Notes under the pieces: generated by a model
The model's database searches: none
What the model saw: the letters and a program-made list of their open reading frames with translations, nothing else
Told to the model about the DNA's origin: nothing
NCBI GenBank assembly: GCA_022478985.1
Contig: JAKSZP010015880.1
Coordinates: 122,703 to 186,702, forward strand
Length of the DNA: 64,000 bases
Source of the DNA: Massospora cicadina
Lineage: Eukaryota > Entomophthoromycota > Entomophthoromycetes > Entomophthorales > Entomophthoraceae
Reading direction: 5' to 3'
In this document: positions 32,008-42,619 of the stretch, in pieces
Layout of the letters: every line of letters begins with the position of its first letter
How positions within the stretch are numbered: position 1 is the first letter of the stretch
Made by a program: the position numbers and the translations under genes

Positions 32008-33894
32008 ACGATTTATTCAAGGTACGCCAACCAGGGGATGGACAGTACCAAACACAACACTCAAAAAGATAAAACAAAACTACTAACCAGGTGGGAAGCA
32101 TAAACTGCTCTCCCACCATGGCAGAGGGTGAGGAGGGGTCGGGGGGTTGGTTTTCAGAAAGACCCACCTCGATCAAGGGATGTTGGTTACAGTACCAGAT
32201 CAGAGCAGAGAGCCAGGGCGTTGGGGCATCCGCATAGTGGGGGTTGAGGTCATCTTAGTAGGAGTTTTCCACTTCTGCATTAAGATGATGACGGGAAAGT
32301 GTTTTAACAAAAGCTGCGAGGAGAACTTCAGCTTCTTTGTGGGCTTCAGGAAGTTGGGTGAAAAGTGAGATACTGTGGCGGGTGATTTTGGCTGAGGGGT
32401 TGAATGAAGTAAGCGTTGCGACATTCATAACAGCGATTTCAGCATCATCAAATAGTTTTGAGATGTCACTGCAGGGAGATTCAGGGAAGTCGGGGGGAAG
32501 AAGATGGTGGGCAAGCCATGCTGGAGCTGAGCCACTGACTGGGCCACCGCGGTGCGTAGTTTTGGGCACTGAGGAGAGGCTACCGCAGCTAAGGCGAGCT
32601 GGTGGTCACTTCAGAAGGGGGCTGTATTGGGTAGAGGAGCAAAATGGCGAGGGGTAGGGGTTTCATTGAAGTTGGGAAGGAAAATTTCTGCCTGACCATA
32701 ATCGCCTTGGCAGAGAGGTTGACCTGTATGCTTACTAATGAGGACATTACCTGATTCGTCAGTTTTAGCCAATAGATCACATGGATTTTGGTTCACTGGA
32801 ATAGTGGCGCTCAAATTTGTGTGAGTGGGATTGGGCGAATGGGCAGCTGCTTGGGTGCCAATGGTGGTCCAAGCATTGCTCTGATTGGCTGGGGTAGATT
32901 TAGGTGGAAGAGTGAGGCTGGAGGTTTTGGGGGGGCTGATTTTCCATGTGGGCCCACTGAACTAGATTGGAGGGTGGAAGGGGGCAGCAAAGCGCCCCAT
33001 ACTGAACCTCCAGAAGGGGGCTCAGAAGCTGCAGCAGCAGACTTGGCCTGAGGGCATGCTCTTTTTGCATGGTCGAGGCCAAAGCAGAGGAACAAATCTG
33101 CCTACCGTTATTGACCCAAGCCCAAAGAAATGATCAGGCGCTGCAGCCACACTAGCGCGGGGTGGGATTTGTTGGGCTATGGTAGGGTGGTGTGGTATGA
33201 TGGTGGCTGTTGCACGAGGAGCAGCAAGGCGCTCTGCACCAGATGGAATGGCAAAGATGAGGTTGGGCTGAGTGCCATAAGCCATGAGCCCCGCGACCAA
33301 CTGGTCATACAAAACCTGGGGTGGAAGGTGGGATGGGAGATTTGCAAAGGATACCACCAGCTTGATGTCTGAAGGGAGGTGAGTACGGGTTGTGGGAATG
33401 GGGTTTTTTATAAATTAGAGGAGTTTGTGCTGCCGCTTCAGCATCCTCCTTAGATTGGAACCCAACGTCAAAGTAGCCCTTAAAAGGGCGGAAGTCTATA
33501 AAGCCAGCTGGTGCAAAGGCCGCAGTGGCTAGGTCAATAATTGCCTTATCAGCATATGGGAACAAACGCCCATAGTCCACTCTAAGGCAATAGTGAATGG
33601 CAGAGCGAAGAGCGCGAGAGGATGGGGGTGAGAAGGGTGGACACGCGCCAGGTGGAGCGCTAAGTCCTGTGGGGGGACAAAACGGTTGGAAGCAGTGGGC
33701 GGGCTGTTTGAGCCCATCCAAACGCGCTTGCCCGTGGGGCGGAAAACGCTAGGTGGGGGTGCACTGCTGCCCCACACTGGGGTGGCAGGCGGCGGAGCCA
33801 AGGACATCAAAGAATAGGTTTGGGCAGATGGCTGTGGATAAATAAAACTTAAATTTAAAATCGCTCAAAAGTGACTTCAAGCAGTAAACCTACT
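32008..33894 (-). mobile_element. Full-length ORF1-only retroelement, copy H4, with 15-bp target duplication
   Basis: Flanked by perfect CAGAAGAGTCTCATG (31,993-32,007 and 33,895-33,909); length 1,887 bp. Protein start ATG ~33,807 (MSLAPPPATPVWGSSAPPPS). The RRM-like domain is at ~33,050-33,590 (YGRLFPYADKAIIDLATAAF, FKGYFDVGFQSKEDAEAAAQ, PPQVLYDQLVAGLMAYG). A knuckle near 33,060-33,100 (CFGLDHAKRACPQ) has its first Cys one base out of frame. The helical C-terminal domain is at 32,255-32,569. The 3' hairpin is at 32,090-32,117 and the tail CCCCTGGTTGGCGTACCTTG. This copy defines the family length. Confidence 0.88.
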
Positions 33895-33911
33895 CAGAAG
33901 AGTCTCATGTC

Positions 33912-34165
33912 AGCCAGCTAAATTTTAAGTCCACATAGTTTGTCCTTGTGCTTTATAATCTTGCAATTAAGCATTGTGATAGAGGAACAGGATGCTCCCA
34001 TCTTGTGTACTCTTTAAGGTGCTTAATCTTCAAATCCATAAAGGAGGCATGGGCAAGCTGTTTGGCCTCAAGCTCCTCAATATGGGAAAAGGCAGTGATG
34101 AGCTTTTCTTGAGTAGCTTGAAACGTTTTATATCCTAAATAGCAGTGGTAAACTTAGTGGTGTAT
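33912..34165 (-). pseudogene. Gag start of G2, coiled coil
   Basis: Minus strand reads LITAFSHIEELEAKQLAHAS then DLKIKHLKEYTRWEHPV, a charged helical stretch of the kind that opens Gag in Ty3 elements. It lies just inside the primer-like TTGCTCACTATAGGGG at ~34,173-34,195. Stops follow. Confidence 0.45.
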
Positions 34166-34199
34166 AGTGTCCCCCTATAGTGAGCAATTTTTTACAATT

Positions 34200-35090
34200 T
34201 TTTAATAGTTAGGTTGCTCACTTGGTTATAACTCAGAATTCCCACAATATGACAGGTGTAGTATGCTTAGGTTGTTGCAGCTGCCTAAGAAAAAAGGGGA
34301 CCAAGTTGTCCTTCCAAGCTTATACATAACTCTTGTGGAAGAGGAAGAGATTAATAAATAGAGTATTATATAAATTGTATCTATTTGATATTATTAAAAT
34401 GTGTATATAATTCTCAGTGTGAAAAGTATATACAGAAAATTATTTAGAGATACTAGAATAATAAGACGCAAAGCTTCTTGTCAAAGATTCTGCATGTATC
34501 ACATGAGTTACGGATATCACATGTGGAAAGGTGATACATCTTGCTTCTTCCAATGGCATGTAATAATATTTATATTAAATAACTCTGGATAATAAATAGT
34601 CTCAGATATGGGTAACAGCTTATTATGTTGTCCACTAATCCTACCAATAAATATAATTATATTATTTAGGATATGATCGGATCTTTTATGGATACATACA
34701 TTTGAGGTTCAGAGTGTTGCATGTAATTTAGAAAAAAATGAAATCTTTTTTTAAACCATTCAGAGTTTGAACAAAGTTTGTACTCTGTTTAAACTCCTTT
34801 GGCTGTAAACAATCAATTTAGGTGAAATATTCTCCTCTTATTGAGGTTAAGGCCCTACCAATATGAAAGTGAGTTAGTTGACATCATATTTATTATAAAG
34901 TAAATATTTCACTTATATTAGCCAATTAGGTGGAGGTAAATTATTTGCATTTTTCTTAACTCCTCAAAGCTATAAAAGGGTCTGATTTTAGCGTAAACTC
35001 TTTGCCTAAATTAGTGTTAGTATTAAAATAATATATAACATAAATGTTAGCTATCATGATTGCCCCTAAGGTAGCTTTGGAATGGAAATC
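34200..35090 (-). repeat. 5' LTR of G2 (uninterrupted)
   Basis: The intact reference for the interrupted 3' LTR. It aligns to 27,450-27,920, 30,020-30,258 and 30,588-30,680. Its end CCCCTAAGGTAGCTTTGGAA matches CCCCTAAGTAAGTTTGGGAA at ~30,650-30,672. Confidence 0.65.
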
Positions 35091-36984
35091 TAGTATTAGT
35101 GTTGATTTTCAAAAAAATTTCACTAGAATACAGATAATTAAATATATGACAATTACATCTAATTTTCGGAATGTCAATTGGAGAAACTTTGTAATCATAA
35201 TATCACCAAAATGGGCAATATTAACTTTTAATATAAACCCCATGTTCATGAATACTCCAGCTAAAGTACTTATTAATGGTAGTTGGCAGTTTATTTTCTG
35301 TAAATATCCTGTTCCTAAAGTGGTGATGAAAAGCTCAGACAGACACTTATGGAACAAGCCATTAGTACACAAGAGAATAGGACATTGTCAAAGGTACCAA
35401 CACCTATATGATTAGAGACATCTGCAAGGAAGTCTAAAATAAAGTCAACTATAGATTCACCTTGTATTATAATATATATATTGGTTTATTAATAGACGAG
35501 CAACAAGGATGGTGGTCAAGCAAAATGACTATAAAAAGATCCTAGAAGGGGTGGGACATAGTCGATTTGCTGAGAGAATAAGCTGAATCAAGCTAATTGG
35601 ATCAACTTATCATCATGAGTAATACCATGCCTTGAGAAAGCCCAAACTTGACTCCTAGACTTCAGTTAGATATTGCAAGATTGGGAAATATAAAATACAC
35701 TAAATAATAAATTCCCTACTCTTGACTAAATGCAACAGCTTATCTTCTTTGGTTTTGTATTTTGTATTTGAGCGCTATAGATTTAACGCTGGCCACTCCA
35801 TCATTTAAACCCTAGATCCAACCTTAGCATACTTGGTTCTTACCCATCGTTGGTCCAGGGTATGCTCCAGGTTAGGGAGGGTGGTCAACTTGGTGCCTTT
35901 AGCTCTAGTACGCCCCTCCTTGTTATGAAATCTGTTCCTATAGTGATGTCATGGGACATGATAGTAGTCTCATATATTAGTTTGTTGTGAATTGATGCCT
36001 TGATTAAATAACTAGGTTCATCTCTTTGTTTCCTTATAGTCTTTTTATGAGACCAACTCCTTGGTTGGACAATTTTTTAATAATAAAAATTCTATTAAAA
36101 TTATACTTTATGAATCTTTTGAGCTGGCCTTGCCATGGACCTCCTTGAGGAGATCACTCATTTACCTTGTCCCTTATAACTCTCAATTTTATTTTCTATT
36201 TTCGATATATCATCAGTTGGGTCTATGCCGCTTCAAATTGGAGCCCTACAAGGTCTAGGCTCCTGATCCCACTGGCTTAAACTCAACATTGGAGTCTAAC
36301 CATTTTGTGGTTTTCATAGTTCACTTGAAGTTTTATTTAGCTTTAAGTTCATCCATTTAAGTAGTAAGTTCCCAATATTTCCAGTTTTGGCTCTCAATAA
36401 ATCTTTAGGGAGCATAGGATTTATAGACACTCTCTTATAACCTGTACAAAGATGTTGTTGTTCTTGAGCTTGACACTTAGGATAAGACAATGTCTCTTGA
36501 TCAATAATTTCCCATTTATCCCCAGGCGTATCATATTACAAATAATCAGGTTGGATGTGCCTTGTGGGGCTTTGTTTAATACTGCAAGTTTCTGAGTAAC
36601 CTCAATGAAATCCTAGTTATCCTTGAAACGTCAATTTACTGAATGCAAAACTAAGCTAGCAAGATTAGCATATAATAGAAAAATAAAAGCTAAACAACAA
36701 AACATAAATCTAATTTTAAATTATGATTTATGCTAAAAATTTTGTCATCTCAGTTATTCTTTGATTTTCTGTGATAAAATCTAACACTTAAGAGTATACT
36801 CTACCGCTATTTGGTATAAAGCTATTGCTGCTAAGATGGCTACTCGCTCAGGGGGTGCTGATGAAAGGGTTTTAGCCACTTGTAATAAACCATTTGTTTG
36901 TTCACAGAGTGCTCCATCATGTAAATAAAAGGGCCTAGTTCTTCTGTACGTGAGACTCTTACTCATGGTTCCAAGAATGTCCAA
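35091..36984. other. Unassigned retroelement-like sequence
   Basis: Contains the minus-strand TLDxRWV fragment (~35,800-35,900), a plus-strand open stretch at 35,044-35,415 (NTPAKVLINGSWQF, unrecognised), and a minus-strand open stretch at 36,781-36,984 (QTNGLLQVAKTLSSAPPERV), also unrecognised. The last lies where the Gag start of the copia-like element of the LTR at 36,985-37,470 would be. No host gene is evident. Confidence 0.35.
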
Positions 36985-37470
36985 CCATTTTTAACCTTTC
37001 AAATAAACCTAATGGGTCTGCTCCTTGAGAACACTGGAACTATCTAACCTCTTATAACAACAGGAAGGCTAAATCTTAACCATTTCAAAAATTTATATTT
37101 GGTGTTATTAGCACCAGATAAAAACGATAATAATAAAGGAAGATTCTGTGAAGACAATACTTTGATAATATTTCAATGGAAAGTATATATTGTATTTAAT
37201 AATTATGGACAGTTTCTGAGTAATTCTTTATTTATATCTATTCAGTTTTTATTATAGTTCAATTTACATTTGCTGCTTGGTTTCAGAATTAGCGTAGTCC
37301 AATTCCTTGATTCTTTAGATCTTCTGGGCTTCATTCTAAAATTATGTGGAGCTATGGTCTGCTTATGAATGTGTGGCTGCTGCTCTGATTGCTCCTATTG
37401 TTCTCATAACCATTGTGGTTCTTGCAACCCTATGGGTGCATTGGTAGGCTTGATACATTTAAGTTGTGAA
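36985..37470 (-). repeat. LTR plus leader of the copia-like element (copy 2)
   Basis: Diverged copy of 14,640-15,120. It has TTTGGTGTTATTAGCACCAG then ATAAAAACGATAATAATAAAG, and CATTTGCTGCTTGGTTTC. The conserved primer-like block is TGGTGCTAATAACACCAAAT on the minus strand. It is separated from copy 1 by ~22 kb of other elements, so the two need not be ends of one element. Confidence 0.5.
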
Positions 37471-38000
37471 ATTAATTTTTTCCTGTTTTGTAATATATAT
37501 CATCAAATTTGTATAAATGAGGAAAGTCTTTTTGGATAAATTCATTAATCCTCCCATCATTGGCAGTTGAGCCCAAGGTGTCACGGAGCCAGATAGTAAA
37601 GTTGAGACTAGCCTACCAGTTGTGGGGAATAAACACCCAAATGCAAACCAGAATGTTGGAGGCATAGCTAACCATATGACCTAATGTCTTGAAGTGAGAA
37701 ACGATTGAGTAACTAAAAATGCAATATCATTTGGGACCATCTAGTACTAAAAAAAAAAATCGCAATATCATTATACCTACTAACAACCACGCCATTTCAG
37801 CAGTGGCAGCCGCGGATTCCGCCACGGTTGTTTCTTTTGGGCCCACAGTGAGTCCCAAATCTGCTCAGGTGACCTGATTTTCCAACTGCAAGTAAAGGTC
37901 GTGAAACTTTGCACGTTGGGGAGATAATCTACAAAACATGGTCACATCCTGACGCCAAACAGCGTCCAAAATAGGGGACAACCCCAGTGTGATGGTCAAG
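37471..38000 (-). pseudogene. Gag/leader fragment of the chromovirus family
   Basis: The segment matches 52,560-52,990 of the G4 element: AATAAACACCCAAATGCAAA against GTAAACACCCAGAATGCAAA, then the shared TTTCTTTTGG, CAAATCTGCTCAGG and GGTCACATCCTGA. It is a detached piece of the same family, cut by a micro-insert at 37,732-37,761. Confidence 0.55.
37721..37772 (+). repeat. Micro-retroinsert with target duplication
   Basis: GCAATATCATT occurs at 37,721-37,731 and 37,762-37,772. Between them is TGGGACCATCTAGTACT followed by eleven A and TC. Here the insert is on the plus strand with the oligo(A) at its 3' end. Confidence 0.8.
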
Positions 38001-38259
38001 GCGCTTACTGACTGCCACATAGCCCTGATCCCTCCTAAGGCGGAAATTGGGGCTCATAATGCTATTAGCAATAATAAAATTGAAGGGTTTGAGGGCAATG
38101 ACCCTCATAAATGGAATTCTGACAAATCAGATGCTGACAAATTGACTAAACCTAAGAGAGGAGGTGGCAAGGGCTGGAGTAAATGGAGATTGGGCATACA
38201 AAGGCCACCAACCTGAAATTTGCTGAATTGAGGAATGACGACAACAGAAAAGGGAAGTT

Positions 38260-38475
38260 CAGCAAATCAGGAGCTGCCAAGTTGAATTATGCCAAAAGTA
38301 GAAAAGGTTAGAACCATGGAAAATGGCACTCAGCAAATCAGGAGCTGCCAAGCTGAATCTACCACTAGGTGAGAATAGTATGAGCTACAGCAAAGGGAAG
38401 CCCAGCGATTCAGTAAGCTGTTAAGCTGAATTACACCAAAAAATGGAATTGTCAAGAGTAGAGGAGAGCAGCAGC
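38260..38475 (+). repeat. Degenerate tandem repeat, ~72-bp period
   Basis: Units begin at 38,260, 38,332 and 38,403. Core AGCAAATCAGGAGCTGCCAA, then G(T/C)TGAAT; the third unit is more diverged (AGCGATTCAGTAAGCTG). It lies downstream of the chromovirus fragment. Role unknown. The following ~200 bp are AT-rich and featureless. Confidence 0.65.
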
Positions 38476-38688
38476 AAAGCGAATCAGAAGCCATCAGAAA
38501 ACTTCAATGAATTTTAATTTAAAAGTTTTGTGATAAGGACAAACCAGAAAAGCAAATTTCTGATTCGTCCTCAATAAACAAAATTAAATGTGAAAAAATT
38601 TTCCATAACGTCTGGGAAACCTAACAACTGATCTATAATGGGCTCAGATGGGAATATTGGAGTTATGATTCTCAGAAATAAGCCTATG

Positions 38689-38769
38689 GATAGACCACCA
38701 CCTGAGATCAGTGTATCCCCCCTTTAGGTTGGGACCACCTAGTGCTAAAAAAAGATAGACCACCACCTG
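38689..38769 (+). repeat. Longer micro-retroinsert with 16-bp target duplication
   Basis: GATAGACCACCACCTG occurs perfectly at 38,689-38,704 and 38,754-38,769. The 49-bp insert ends GGTTGGGACCACCTAGTGCT then seven A, and reaches further 5' (AGATCAGTGTATCCCCCCTT) than the other inserts. It thus gives the most information on the parent sequence. Confidence 0.85.
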
Positions 38770-38940
38770 TGGACTCTGCAGAAAAATTCCCCATATCCCC
38801 CATTTCCTAAAATAAAACCAGACAAAGATATATAGGACAACTTTGTCTTCTAGTTTGTATAATATTTTATATTTTATTTGGGGAAGGCTGACCATGAGAC
38901 GGACACTTCCAATATGTAAACTAACAAACACTAATATAAG

Positions 38941-41900
38941 CTAGAGGCACCTTAGAGAAGCTAACGCTGTCTCCTGTTGCCAGCTGGAACGCCAAATAAA
39001 GGAAGGGGGTATCATGAGTAGAGGCTTGCGCCAATATTGAGCACGTATGAGGGAAAGGGTATTAAGTGATGAACTAAACTGGAAACCAGGATGAGACCAA
39101 TTGTCGTTGATGGGATGGTAGGCACCCAAACAACTATGCTTGAAAGTGGTCCATAAGGTGCGGCTGGAATCGGCGTACAGCTGTCTGGAGGGTGGGAGTA
39201 GAGCCTGAAATGGCATCCAAGACAACCGTGTGGATATTCCACATTGCAATTGCTACCACTAAGGCTTAGAGGGAAGGTTGTATAGGAGAATTCAAGGACA
39301 AGGCGAAATGTCCTTAGATAGGCTGAAGGGCTGTGTTTCCTGGCAAAAGAGACGTTAAACCTCACGCCAGATCACTTTTGATGGAGGGCAAACTTCCAGG
39401 CGGTGGACCAAAGTCCCATATTGGTCACACACAACACATGAGGAGTGTGATGTATTGGATCTCTTGGCAGTATGATATACCCATTTCAAGCAGCGCCACA
39501 CATGGGAAAGAACATGCAGCTGCAAAAGAGGGTGATGGGCGTACTTCTAGATGGCTTTCTGGGTTTCTAGGGAGTAGGGGATGTCCAACATGTCCAGATA
39601 ATCCACCCTGGCCATGATAGGGGACCTCCTTGGTATCAAACTGTTCAGAACGGCTTGGCCTTATACTTCCTGTTTGAAGCGGGGAGTAGGGCGACCCCTC
39701 TGGGCGGTGTGCCCACTGATGCTATTTCTCCAAACAGCGCTCCTCATGGAGAGGAGAAATCACTTGAAGTGGGGCAACGTTCCATGCGGGTCCACAGCAG
39801 AGGAATGCAAGGCAAGGTATTATAACAGAGAAAGGAGGTGGGTAGGCTTGCTGAGGCCCACGGCGTGGAAAATTAGAGCGGGCTGCACGTGACCAGTGTT
39901 GGGCTTGGAGTGTGGGGCTGTTTACTGCAGCGATTCAGGTGCCAAGTATTTTGGCGGCATGGGCCTCAAAGTTGAGAAGGCCCATATCACCACTATGGTG
40001 AGGGCCAAACAAGACATCCAGGTGCACTGAAGGTGGGCGGCCTAACCAAAGCCACCCTTGCAGGAGGGCATGTAACGAGGTGAAGAATGATGGGGAAAGG
40101 CGATAGCATGGGCCACAAACCAACCTTTAGAAAGAAGAATAGAGTTGACCAGCACAACCCTGCCTGGAAGGGAAGTTTGTTGGGCTCTGAGGGAGGCGAT
40201 GCGTTTTACGAAATTGTCCAGGATATGATTCTCCATCACTGACTAGGCGTACCCTCATGTCTCCAGCCACATCAAATGGCGTACCAGACCAGCAGTGGGT
40301 CTTGGCACAAAAGGGAGCACAAGTGGCGCGGTATGGGGTGGGCGGTGCAAGTGAACCCGTGAGCTAGCTGCTGAAGCAGGTAGGAAATGGGTTGCTGGTG
40401 ACCAGCAGGCTTGGAACTGACCAAAGATAATGATTTCAGTTTTGGAGGCGTTAAGTGCAGTGTTACTTACCCTGGAGTGAACCTAGACAGTAGCCTCAAG
40501 CGCGCGTGCATCTTGGTCGTTAGAAACCCCAACCACACAATCATCAGCAAATGCCAACATCTTAACTGGTGCTTGGCCTTGCACATGGAAACCAGTAAAG
40601 CGGCATTCACATTGCGTAAAAGTTGGTCAAGGCTGAAGTTATACAAGAGTGGGCTCAAAGTGTCCCCTGACGGAGGCCCCTTTGAGGGCAAACTATGTTA
40701 TTGAGGAAGCCAGGGCCACGCACGGCCATTGTGGTGGGTTCTGTAAGCAACATCACCAATTAATGGACTGATAGGGGAGGTGGAACCTGTGGAGGCAGGC
40801 TTTGAGGTAATCCCAGTTGACTCTATCATAAACCTTCTGCTGGTCTAAAAAACAAGTGCCCCAGTAGCCGTGGAATGGCAGACGTTGGCTACAGTGTGTA
40901 TGTTGTTCCATATAGACCCCTTGGGGATGAAACCAAACTTCACAGAGAAAATGATTTCAGAGGCAACTTCCCCTAGGCGGTTGGCCATAATTTTAGTAAA
41001 TAATTTAGTATCCTTATTATTAAGTGAGATGGGCACCAGTTGGTCAAGTCCAGCTTATCCCCTTTTTTATTAAGCATTATTGTGAAAGCCTCCTGGCCCC
41101 CAGGAAGGGGGAGCGTTTTCAATAAACACTGGTTCACTGAGGCTAGCAACAAAGAGGAGAAATAGTTAGAATATCTCTTATAGAACTCATAAGGAATCAC
41201 ATCTGAACCTGGGCATTTCCTGTGCAGTGCATTGCGAACAGAATACCAAAGTTCATTCAAAGAAATTAAATTAATAACTTTAGATAATGGGAAATGGTGC
41301 AGATATGTGCGCTTTCAAGAAATTCTTAAACTTTGGCCAGTTCAACTGGATTGGATGGATACAATTCAGAGTGATAGTTTTGAACTTTGATTACCACTTC
41401 AGCTGGAGTGTCCGCAATGGAGGTCCAGCCACCTTACCTGTGTGCAGGACAAGCTCTGTCATGGTGTGAAGAACTTTTGGAAAAAATTGATGAAGCATGT
41501 GTCACCTGCCATTATATTTTTTACTTTGTACTGTACACAAATGCAATGTTTGTGTTGCCTTACTAGTGTGTTAAGGCGAGCAGACACTTCTGACCACTTG
41601 AAACCCCAAGCCAGGCTGTATCCTGCAGCTGGGACATTAGACTCTGGAGGTCTTCTTCAGCAAGCGTGAGCATAATAACTGCTGATGCAGCCTGAATGTG
41701 ATGTGATGAGAGGTGGCATGCTTGGCGCATGGGTTTCACTTTGAAGGTTGATCAGGTAGTAAGTGATTCCACAAAGAATGGTGTGGCGAACTCCAGTGCT
41801 GAAGTTTCAGTGTCCACCCATGAGGAAAACCTGGCTGACATGATCTCGGCTGGACAAAGCCTGCACCACTTTGGCGCCTGTGCCATTGGGTGTGACAAAG

Positions 41901-42595
41901 AGAAGGAAATCGCCATCAACCTGTGGTCAGAGAAATCGATTTTTGTCATTGTAAAATGTGCAACCTGAGACCAAAAGTTCAACGTGGCAAGAATAAGGTC
42001 AATGTGGAACATAGACCTTAGCTGACCATTGTACACATGGGGCAGGACATGTTGGGGAGCAGTGGTGCATGTTTAGGTAAGGTATCTAACAGCCCCAAAG
42101 TGGCTTTTAGAATGCAAAGTTCAATGTGCCACTGTGGGGGCAGGTGCAGCAGGCCAGCAGTTAGTGGATGGGTTGGTCCAGCAGTTCATGCTGCCCACCA
42201 CAAATGGGTCAGGGGGAAGTGAAAGGGAAGTAACAGCTGAGAAGAATTCCTGGTGATTTTGTGTACAAATCTGGACATAAATATTAATGATAGCATGCAC
42301 TTCGTCATCCCACAAAAAGGACACTACAAGCACATGGCCATCAAGGTACAAATTTTAGAAATAATTTTAAAATTACAGACCACATGTATAAGCACCCCAC
42401 AGTGTGGCGACCAAAAAGAAAGAGAGGGAAGGAGCATGGCTGGACGTGTTTCTTTGGCACCATGTGGACAACGGGTTTCCTGAATGGCCAGGGTTCCATA
42501 TGTAAATTATTTTCTAAAAAACTCAGTTTTCTAGCCCGGGATGGCGAGAACTTGAGTCCAGAGATGTTCAATGTCCCTAATGTGAAGGCTCCCCC
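38941..42595 (-). pseudogene. LINE copy B ORF2 (endonuclease and reverse transcriptase)
   Basis: MGGAFTLGTLNISGLKFSPS opens the endonuclease (~42,540-42,598). The Asp-containing block is degenerate (VVGSMNCWTNP, ~42,190), while KIDFSDHRLMAISF (~41,920) keeps the catalytic SDH that copy A has lost. Reverse transcriptase: RKCPGSDVIPYEFYKRY, SLNNKDTKLFTKIMANRLGE, FGFIPKGSIWNNIHTVANVC, GDTLSPLLYNFSLDQLLRNV, then FADDCVVGVS in another frame. The C-terminal part is at 38,941-39,365. Inactive. Confidence 0.75.
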
Positions 42596-42619
42596 CATCG
42601 CACCTTAGGTGCTAAGGGA

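Larger units (their letters stand above)
27450..35090 (-). mobile_element. LTR element G2 with three nested insertions
   Basis: Two ~870-880-bp LTRs, 27,450-30,680 (interrupted) and ~34,200-35,090, match in order: CAGAATTCCCA, TATGACAGG, AAGACGC, TACATCTTGCTTCTTCCAAT, GATATGGGTAACA, GTGTTAGTATT. A primer-like TTGCTCACTATAGGGG lies inside the high-coordinate LTR (minus strand), so the element runs right to left. Its interior without nested DNA is only ~1.6 kb. Nested are H3 (~28,030-29,990) and S2 (30,259-30,587) in the 3' LTR, and H4 (32,008-33,894) in the interior. Confidence 0.72.

Noticed and set aside
38260..38475. CRISPR-like array
   Set aside because: The units are degenerate, of ~72 bp without distinct spacers, and the genome is eukaryotic.
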